A stretch of 6,074 nucleotides of DNA from Nitrospinota bacterium (GTDB lineage: Bacteria; Nitrospinota_A; UBA7883; JADGGD01), in NCBI GenBank assembly GCA_015229165.1, contig JADGCD010000128.1, positions 1-6,074 on the forward strand, written 5' to 3'. Shown piece after piece: positions 1 to 4,605 of this stretch (the stretch's first letter is position 1; every line of letters starts with the position of its first letter). Below the pieces are notes generated by a model that searched no databases, was not told the origin of the DNA, and saw nothing but the letters and a program-made list of their open reading frames with translations. Position numbers and translations under genes: made by a program.

Positions 1-325
1 GGGGGGCGGGGGGGGCTTCCCCTTTGGCGGCATAAACGAGGGTCTTCAGCCGGTCGAGCCCTTCGAACATGTGGTCGACTTCTTCCCGGACCGCCTTGCG
101 CCGCTCGCGCACCCCTTCGAGAAAGCTTTCGAACTCCTGCCCGTAGGTGTAGATGTCCATCAGCCCCAACACCCCGGCGTTCCCCTTGACCGAATGGACG
201 CGCCGGAAAATGTCGTCGATAAGGTCGGCGCGGCCGCCGTCCTTGTCGAGGTGGAGGAGACACTCTTCGATGGAGTCGATGTGGCTCTGGGTGTCGATCC
301 AGAACTCCTGGAGGATTTCGTCCAT
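1..325 (-). CDS. Hpt-domain protein, probably a third CheA (N-terminal 108 residues, 3' end outside window)
   Basis: This frame is open from ATG 325 to the left edge of the window, giving 108 residues with no stop. Residues about 1-97 form a histidine phosphotransfer (P1/Hpt) domain. The phosphorylatable His44 sits in RRVHSVKGNAGVLG, with Lys47 at +3 and Glu66 at +22, the spacing of the CheA P1 hydrogen-bond network; the usual +19 His is Gln63 here. From residue 101 the chain turns into a Pro/Ala linker (KGEAPPAP), as expected between P1 and the rest of a CheA. The kinase core is not visible, so a stand-alone Hpt protein or another Hpt-containing hybrid is possible. The ATG lies 6 bp after the TAG stop of the preceding cheA, in the same frame, with AGGA motifs 4 and 9 nt upstream. 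It is probably translated from the same mRNA. The Hpt assignment is firm and the CheA assignment is likely. Confidence 0.85.
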   Translation of the reverse strand, partial: MDEILQEFWIDTQSHIDSIEECLLHLDKDGGRADLIDDIFRRVHSVKGNAGVLGLMDIYTYGQEFESFLEGVRERRKAVREEVDHMFEGLDRLKTLVYAAKGEAPPAP

Positions 326-329
326 GGTT

Positions 330-338
330 TCCTATCCT
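330..338 (-). promoter_or_regulatory. Ribosome binding site of the left-edge Hpt/CheA gene, overlapping the cheA stop
   Basis: Two AGGA motifs (338-335 and 333-330) lie 9 and 4 nt before ATG 325. The cheA TAG stop (334-332) sits between and within them, so ribosomes ending cheA pass directly over the site. This supports a separate start for the downstream gene. Confidence 0.55.
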
Positions 339-2248
339 GCGGTGATGACCGGCGCGAGCCCCTTGCCCGCCACGGCAAGCATCCCTTCCACGTCCAGCAC
401 CAGCCCCACCTTCCCGTCCCCCAGGATGGCGCCCCCCATGATCCCCTTGACGGAGGCGAAGGCGACGCCGAGATCCTTGAGAACCACCTGGGTCTCTTCG
501 ATGATCTCGTCGACCATGAGGCAGGCCCGGACGTTCTCCTTGTCGATGACCATGACCACCGCCTGCAGCGGGTCGCGGGAGCGGGGGGTGACGTTAAACA
601 GCTCGTGGAGCCGGACGAGGGGGTAAAGGGCGCCCCGGATTTCGATGACCTCCCCCTGCTGCTTGACGGTGCTGACCTGCTTCGGCTCGGGTTGGAGCGA
701 TTCCCGGATCCATTCCATGGGAATGATGTACTTTTCTTTCCCCACGGCCACCAGCAACCCGGAGATGGTGATAAGGGTGGAGGAGAGGGGGACCGAGATG
801 ATAAAGCGGCTCCCTTTGCCGGGGGCGCTTTCGATGTCGACCCGTCCTTTGGCCTCTTGCACGGCGGTCATGACCACGTCCATGCCGACGCCGCGGCCGG
901 AGATGTCGGTGACCTGCGCGGCGGTGGAGAAGCCGGGGGCGAAGATGAGCCGGAAGGCTTCCCGGTCGCTCATCAGCTCCGCCGCGTGGGGGGTCAGGAT
1001 TCCCTTCTCGACCGCCTTGGCCCTGAGTTTGTCCGGGTTCATCCCCCGCCCGTCGTCGGTGATGACGATGACCAGCTCGCCGGTCTGTTCGGTGGCGGTG
1101 ACGGTGACTTTGCCGACCGGGTCTTTCCCTGCGGCGATCCGCTCGTCGGGGGTGTCGATGCCGTGGTCGACGGCGTTTCGGATCATGTGGTTCAGCGGCG
1201 ACTCGATGGACTCGGAGAGGCTCTTGTCGATGAGGATCTCCTCGCCGATGACGGAGAACTCGACCTGTTTGCCGACCTGCTGGGCCAGGTCGCGGACCAT
1301 GCGGGGGAACTTCTGGAAGATGCCGTTGATGCTGACCTTGCGGACTTCGGCCAATCCCCGCTGGAGGTTGAAGGTCAGCTCGTTGAAGTCGAGGTTGGCG
1401 TTCTTGAACTCGGTGATCAGCTTGTCGATCTGCTCCCCCATCTCCAGCTTCTTCTGGAGGTAGTTGAAGACTTCGGCGTTGATGATCAGCTCGCCGACGA
1501 TGTTCATGAAGCCGTCGAGTTTCTCCTCCTCGATGCGCAGGGTCTTGCGGGTGGAGGCGGCGCCCTTTTTCTCCCCCTTGTCGGCGGCCGGTTTGGGGGC
1601 GTCGTGCTTTTCCTCCGGCTTGGGGGCGTCCGGGGGGGCGCCGGCAAGAGCGAGGGCATCTTCGATGGAGACCCCCCCCTCGGCCGGGGGGCTCTCGGCG
1701 GCGGCGCCGAGGAGGCTCTGGGCCTTGGCCAGCTCCTCCAGCAGACGGGCGACGGCGGGGATCGCCAGCGCCCCCTGGTCGTCCCGGACGGCGGCGACGA
1801 GGGGGCCGAGGGTCGCCATCAGCTTTTCGGGAGTGGGGGGGGCCGCTTCCTTGCTCTCCAGCAGCCGCTCGATGACGGCCAGGTGGGAGGCCTCGTCCCC
1901 CCGGAAGTCGATGGACATGTCGCCGCCGGAGAGTCGGGCGATCATGCCGGAGAGATGGTCGATCCCCTTGAGCAGGATGTCGATGATCTCGCTGGTGACG
2001 GTTCGCTGGCCCTTGCGCAGCTCGTCCAGCAGGTACTCCATCTTGTGGGAGTAGTTCCTGATGTGGTTCAGGTTGAAGAAGGCGGAGCTCCCCTTGATGG
2101 AGTGGACCGCCCGGAAGATGGCGTTGATGGTGGCTTCGTCGCCGGGATCCCGCTCCAGGGCGACAAACTTCGCCCCCAGGTCGCCGAGGGCCTCCTCGGT
2201 CTCCTTGATGAACTCTTCCAGGATCTCCTGGTCGATGAATTCTTCCAT
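332..2248 (-). CDS. cheA: Chemotaxis histidine kinase CheA, complete (638 aa)
   Basis: Cytoplasmic kinase that autophosphorylates on its P1 histidine and passes the phosphate to CheY-type regulators. Residues 1-110 are P1, with His49 in AVHSIKGSSAFF, Lys52, His68 and Glu71. Residues 112-182 are helical and match no P2 domain I recognise. Residues 183-232 are an Ala/Pro/Glu/Lys-rich linker. P3 dimerisation is about 235-325, the P4 ATPase about 328-487 and the CheW-like P5 about 490-630. The ATP-site boxes are intact: N box HMIRNAVDHG (Asn358), G1 DDGRGM (398-403), GFST (439-442) and G2 GRGVGMD (451-457). The usual RMVP hinge between P3 and P4 is Arg303-Lys-Val-Ser306. I chose ATG 2248 because it overlaps the preceding stop as TGATG and begins directly at the P1 helix. 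An in-frame GTG at 2290 would add 14 residues lying inside the upstream gene. The length is normal for CheA. Confidence 0.95.
   Translation of the reverse strand: MEEFIDQEILEEFIKETEEALGDLGAKFVALERDPGDEATINAIFRAVHSIKGSSAFFNLNHIRNYSHKMEYLLDELRKGQRTVTSEIIDILLKGIDHLSGMIARLSGGDMSIDFRGDEASHLAVIERLLESKEAAPPTPEKLMATLGPLVAAVRDDQGALAIPAVARLLEELAKAQSLLGAAAESPPAEGGVSIEDALALAGAPPDAPKPEEKHDAPKPAADKGEKKGAASTRKTLRIEEEKLDGFMNIVGELIINAEVFNYLQKKLEMGEQIDKLITEFKNANLDFNELTFNLQRGLAEVRKVSINGIFQKFPRMVRDLAQQVGKQVEFSVIGEEILIDKSLSESIESPLNHMIRNAVDHGIDTPDERIAAGKDPVGKVTVTATEQTGELVIVITDDGRGMNPDKLRAKAVEKGILTPHAAELMSDREAFRLIFAPGFSTAAQVTDISGRGVGMDVVMTAVQEAKGRVDIESAPGKGSRFIISVPLSSTLITISGLLVAVGKEKYIIPMEWIRESLQPEPKQVSTVKQQGEVIEIRGALYPLVRLHELFNVTPRSRDPLQAVVMVIDKENVRACLMVDEIIEETQVVLKDLGVAFASVKGIMGGAILGDGKVGLVLDVEGMLAVAGKGLAPVITAG
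1632..1842 (-). repeat. G/C homopolymer tracts in the cheA linker
   Basis: Three mononucleotide runs fall in the region encoding the CheA linker: seven G at 1632-1638, eight C at 1672-1679 and eight G at 1835-1842 (plus-strand letters). They encode Pro-Pro or Gly-Gly stretches. A similar run of eight G occurs at 8-15 in the linker of the left-edge gene. Confidence 0.6.
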
Positions 2249-2258
2249 CACCCTTTCC
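2246..2258 (-). promoter_or_regulatory. Overlapping stop/start (TGATG) and weak ribosome binding site of the complete cheA
   Basis: The TGA stop of the second CheY-like gene (2250-2248) shares one base with the cheA ATG (2248-2246). GGAAAGGG at 2258-2251 is a weak Shine-Dalgarno match. The junction points to translational coupling and decides the cheA start against the GTG at 2290. Confidence 0.65.
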
Positions 2259-2661
2259 GTTTGACCATGGAGCGGATCAGCTCCTCCCACCGGGCCAGAC
2301 GACCGATGGCTTCATCGACGGCGTCCTTGACCAGCGAGAGGTCGTCCAGCGGCTTGAGGAAGCAGTGGTTGGCGCCGAGCCGCAGACACTCGAGGACGTT
2401 CTCGATCTTCACCACGCCGGTGGCCATGATGACCTGCACCATACCGTTGAATTCCTTGATTTCGGCCAGCAGTTCGATGCCGCTCATGCCGGGCATCATG
2501 ATGTCGGAGATGACCACCATGATGTTGTCCTTTTTGACCAGCGCCAGCGCCTCTTCGGGGGAGGTGACGCCCACCACGTCGTAGTCGTACAAGGAGAGGT
2601 AGCGGGTCAGGGCGTTGACGATCGACTCTTCGTCGTCGACGATCAGGATCTTGTATTTCAT
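2248..2661 (-). CDS. Single-domain CheY-like response regulator, second copy (137 aa)
   Basis: Receiver domain only, with no DNA-binding or enzymatic output domain. The acidic pair is Asp9-Asp10 (ILIVDDEE), the phosphorylated Asp is Asp53 (SDIMMPGMSG), the switch Thr is Thr81 and the invariant Lys is Lys103 (FLKPLDD). The aromatic switch residue, normally Tyr or Phe three positions before the Lys, is Cys100, and Thr81 is followed by Gly rather than Ala. A C-terminal extension beyond the receiver fold (from about 118) contains RLARW at 121-125. The gene starts 6 bp after the cheR stop with no recognisable Shine-Dalgarno sequence, and its TGA overlaps the ATG of the following cheA, so both junctions suggest translational coupling. 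Adjacency makes the downstream CheA its likely phosphodonor. Its target is unknown: flagellar switch, pilus motor or phosphate sink are all possible. Confidence 0.92.
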   Translation of the reverse strand: MKYKILIVDDEESIVNALTRYLSLYDYDVVGVTSPEEALALVKKDNIMVVISDIMMPGMSGIELLAEIKEFNGMVQVIMATGVVKIENVLECLRLGANHCFLKPLDDLSLVKDAVDEAIGRLARWEELIRSMVKRKG

Positions 2662-2667
2662 GGCCGG

Positions 2668-3561
2668 TTACGCTGGTTTCTGGTAGATGGTCGGCTGGAC
2701 GTAGCGAAAGCCGTGCTTGACGCCGGTCAGGCTTTCCGAGTGGCCGATGAAGAGATACCCCCCCTTGGCGAGAACGTCGTAGTACTTGTTGACGAGGGTC
2801 TCCTGGGTCGGCTTGTCGAAGTAGATCATCACGTTGCGGCAGAAGATGAACGAGAAGGTCCGCCGGAAGGGAAACCGGGGGGTCATCAGGTTGAACCGGT
2901 TGAACTTGACGATTTTTCTGATCGCGGGCGCCACCTGGCTGCGTTTGTCGCCGTACTCGTCAACCACGGTGGTCAGCCACTGCTTGCGCATGTCGGGGGG
3001 GACGGTCTTGACCTGCTCTTCGCTGTAGACCCCTTTGGCCGCCTTTCCCAGCGCCCGGGTGGAAAGGTCGGTGGCCAGTATCTTGATGTCGTTGGCGGCG
3101 CCGTCGGGCATGCGGGTGGCCAGCAGGAAGGCGATGGAGTAGGGCTCTTCGCCGGAGGAGCAACCGGCGCTCCAGGCCCGGATCTCCCGCTCTCCCTTCT
3201 CGCGGCGGCGCAGCAGTTCGGGAATGACCTTCTGCTCCAGGAAGGTGAAGTGGTTGATCTCCCGGAAAAAGCTGGTCAGGTTGGTGGAGATGGCGTCGAG
3301 CATGTTCACCAGCTCCTGCTCGCTGCGGTCGTCCCGGACGTACTCGAAGTAGTCGCGGTACGTGGCCAGATCCAGCGCCCGCAGCCGGGAGCCGAGCCGG
3401 GTGCGGACCAGCTCCCGCTTGCCGTCGTGCAGGTTGATGCCGCTCTTTTCGTAGATGTAGGAGCGGAACATCTCGAACTCGCGCGCGGAAAGCTCGATCC
3501 CGGAGCCGCCCGAAGAGCGGGCGTTGCGGGTCTCTTGATCGAGCGTTTCCTTTTTGCTCAT
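2668..3561 (-). CDS. cheR: Chemoreceptor glutamate methyltransferase CheR (297 aa)
   Basis: Uses S-adenosylmethionine to methylate glutamates on chemoreceptor signalling helices, the forward arm of adaptation. Residues about 22-80 form the all-alpha CheR N domain and about 88-295 the SAM-binding domain. Visible motifs are STNLTSFFRE (92-101, with the family's Arg at 100), AWSAGCSSGEEPYS (129-142, the SAM glycine loop with Glu139), the acidic TDLS (Asp165) and FCRNVMIYFD (240-249). The inserted beta-subdomain loop (about 196-216) lacks the glycine-rich RGxGxxxG pattern of enterobacterial CheR, which hints at, but does not prove, independence from a receptor C-terminal pentapeptide. The first 20 residues are a charged Ser/Gly tail. 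ATG 3561 is the only ATG before the domain, yet it follows a C-rich stretch with no Shine-Dalgarno motif, 24 bp after cheW. No CheB, its usual opponent, is in view. Confidence 0.96.
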   Translation of the reverse strand: MSKKETLDQETRNARSSGGSGIELSAREFEMFRSYIYEKSGINLHDGKRELVRTRLGSRLRALDLATYRDYFEYVRDDRSEQELVNMLDAISTNLTSFFREINHFTFLEQKVIPELLRRREKGEREIRAWSAGCSSGEEPYSIAFLLATRMPDGAANDIKILATDLSTRALGKAAKGVYSEEQVKTVPPDMRKQWLTTVVDEYGDKRSQVAPAIRKIVKFNRFNLMTPRFPFRRTFSFIFCRNVMIYFDKPTQETLVNKYYDVLAKGGYLFIGHSESLTGVKHGFRYVQPTIYQKPA

Positions 3562-3585
3562 CGGGGGGGCGGTCCGGTGGATGTC

Positions 3586-4095
3586 TTAGTCGCCCATGTC
3601 GGCCAGGCGGAGCAACTCCTCGGGGGAGAGGACCCGCTCGATGGCCAACAGGATTTTGACTTCCCCCTTGCTCTTGCCCATGCCCAGGATGAAGTCGGTG
3701 TTCACCCGGCTGCCGAACGAGGGGGACGGCTCGATCTGCCCGGCGGCGATGTCCAGCACTTCGGAGACGGTGTCGACGAGGATCCCCATCTGGGAGCCCT
3801 GGATGTCGACGACGATGATGCAGGTCTCCTCGGTCGGCTCGACCTCTTCCATGCCGAACTTGAGCCGAAGGTCGATGACCGGGATGACCTTGCCGCGAAG
3901 GTTGATGACCCCTTTGATGAAGACCGGGGACTGGGGGACGCTGGTGATCTCCATGACGCCGATGATCTCGCGCACCTTGAGGATCTCGAGGCCGTAGCTC
4001 TCCTCGCCGAGGACGAAGGTGAGATACTTCCCTTCAAGCCCTCCCACGCCTGCGGCGTGGACCCGCTCGCGTTGCGCCTGTGTTTCTTCGGTCAT
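3586..4095 (-). CDS. cheW: Chemotaxis coupling protein CheW (169 aa)
   Basis: Scaffold protein that links chemoreceptor tips to the P5 domain of CheA in the cytoplasmic signalling array. After a polar N-terminal tail of about 22 residues, the double beta-barrel CheW fold runs from about 23 to 155. It contains YLTFVLGEESYGLEILKVRE (24-43) and the hallmark KGVINLRGKVIPVIDLRLKF segment (61-80), in which Asn65-Leu-Arg67-Gly is the conserved CheA/receptor contact motif. It ends with a short acidic tail. The length is typical for the family. A GGAG motif at 4107-4110 precedes the ATG by 11 nt. The gene starts 32 bp after the first CheY-like gene and stops 24 bp before cheR. As the only cheW in view, it may have to serve both CheA proteins. 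Confidence 0.96.
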   Translation of the reverse strand: MTEETQAQRERVHAAGVGGLEGKYLTFVLGEESYGLEILKVREIIGVMEITSVPQSPVFIKGVINLRGKVIPVIDLRLKFGMEEVEPTEETCIIVVDIQGSQMGILVDTVSEVLDIAAGQIEPSPSFGSRVNTDFILGMGKSKGEVKILLAIERVLSPEELLRLADMGD

Positions 4096-4106
4096 GCCTC
4101 GCTGCT

Positions 4107-4110
4107 CTCC
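4107..4110 (-). promoter_or_regulatory. Ribosome binding site of cheW
   Basis: GGAG, 11 nt before ATG 4095, is a moderate and slightly distant Shine-Dalgarno match. A GAGG only one base before the ATG is too close to work. Confidence 0.45.
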
Positions 4111-4127
4111 GTAAGGGGTGTGGTCGG

Positions 4128-4547
4128 TCAGTCCTGGCGCTGCCGGACGATGGAGGCGCTCATGTTTTTCTTCCAGCGGTCGAGTCGCTCCTCGGAGATC
4201 TTCACGAGCCGAAGGATCGCCTCCAGGTCGTCGAAGGGCTTGAGGATGTAGTCGGTGGCGCCGTACTCCAGCGACTTCATGGTCTTCTCGAAGGTGGAGT
4301 AGGCGGTCATCATGATGACCTGGATCGAAAAGTCGATCGACTTGACCGCCTGCAGGGTGTCGAGCCCGTCCATGCCGGGCATGTTGATGTCCAGCAGAAT
4401 GACGTTGAACTTCTTCCCCCGGAGCCGCTCCACCGCCAGACGTCCGTCGGCGGCCGTCTCGACGTCGTAGCCTTCGAGTTTCAGATAGGCCGACAGGGAG
4501 TTGCGAATCCCCTCTTCGTCGTCCACGATCAGTATGCTTACGCTCAT
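4128..4547 (-). CDS. Single-domain CheY-like response regulator, first copy (139 aa)
   Basis: Phosphoacceptor receiver domain without an output domain. All signature residues are present: Asp9-Asp10 (ILIVDDEE), phosphorylated Asp53 (LLDINMPGMDG), Thr81 followed by Ala82, the switch aromatic Tyr100 (GATDYILKP) and Lys103. Residues after about 118 form an extra C-terminal helix with RLDRW at 121-125. It aligns without gaps to the second CheY-like gene of this window (about 49 of 137 identities by hand count) and shares the DDL motif after the Lys, so the two are paralogues. AGGTGA at 4552-4557, 4 nt from the ATG, is the best ribosome binding site in the window. A good sigma70-type promoter lies just upstream. 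CheY-type function in the Che pathway is likely; motor, pilus or other partners cannot be told from the sequence. Confidence 0.93.
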   Translation of the reverse strand: MSVSILIVDDEEGIRNSLSAYLKLEGYDVETAADGRLAVERLRGKKFNVILLDINMPGMDGLDTLQAVKSIDFSIQVIMMTAYSTFEKTMKSLEYGATDYILKPFDDLEAILRLVKISEERLDRWKKNMSASIVRQRQD

Positions 4548-4551
4548 TGTC

Positions 4552-4557
4552 TCACCT
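4552..4557 (-). promoter_or_regulatory. Ribosome binding site of the first CheY-like gene
   Basis: AGGTGA, 4 nt before ATG 4547, matches the distal half of the full Shine-Dalgarno complement GGAGGTGA. It is the strongest ribosome binding site in the window and confirms the start. Confidence 0.7.
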
Positions 4558-4576
4558 GTCTTTCGCCCATCGGGTC

Positions 4577-4605
4577 ATTATACCGTCCGGCGGCGTCGCC
4601 GTCAG
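4577..4605 (-). promoter_or_regulatory. Putative sigma70-type internal promoter
   Basis: On the minus strand, CTGACG (4605-4600, four of six matches to TTGACA) is followed by a 17-bp spacer and a perfect TATAAT (4582-4577). The -35 overlaps the TGA stop of the upstream cheA. Transcription would start near 4570, about 23 nt before the ATG of the first CheY-like gene. This is the largest intergenic gap in the window, and such an A/T hexamer is uncommon in the surrounding GC-rich DNA. The match is direct; activity is inferred. It would drive the regulator-cheW-cheR-regulator-cheA genes independently of the first cheA. Confidence 0.6.

Noticed and set aside
1..15. G-rich left edge as a G-quadruplex or regulatory element
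   Set aside because: It encodes the Pro/Ala linker of an open reading frame, which explains the base bias.
332..334. TAG of cheA as a pyrrolysine codon
   Set aside because: The protein is complete at this point, a ribosome binding site and ATG follow at once, and nothing in the window suggests pyrrolysine use. Plain termination is simpler, although the in-frame arrangement is reported as a finding.
160..378. Short minus-strand open frame at the left edge
   Set aside because: It is in a different frame from the Hpt-domain gene starting at 325 and encodes Ser/Arg-rich sequence without motifs.
2249..2290. Upstream GTG start (2290) for the complete cheA
   Set aside because: It would add 14 residues unlike any P1 domain and lie inside the preceding gene; the TGATG junction with ATG 2248 is a better start.
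71..2584. Long plus-strand open frame (837 codons) antisense to the complete cheA
   Set aside because: Its translation is low-complexity and rich in Asp, Gly, Val and Leu, as expected opposite a GC-rich gene. The minus strand here encodes unmistakable CheA and receiver motifs.
2365..4251. Long plus-strand open frame (628 codons) antisense to cheR and cheW
   Set aside because: It crosses several real minus-strand genes, has the same biased composition and shows no recognisable domain.
4588..4600. GC-rich inverted repeat after the right-hand cheA stop as a terminator
   Set aside because: The stem GGCG/CGCC has a one-base loop and no T tract follows, and it falls in the spacer of the putative promoter.
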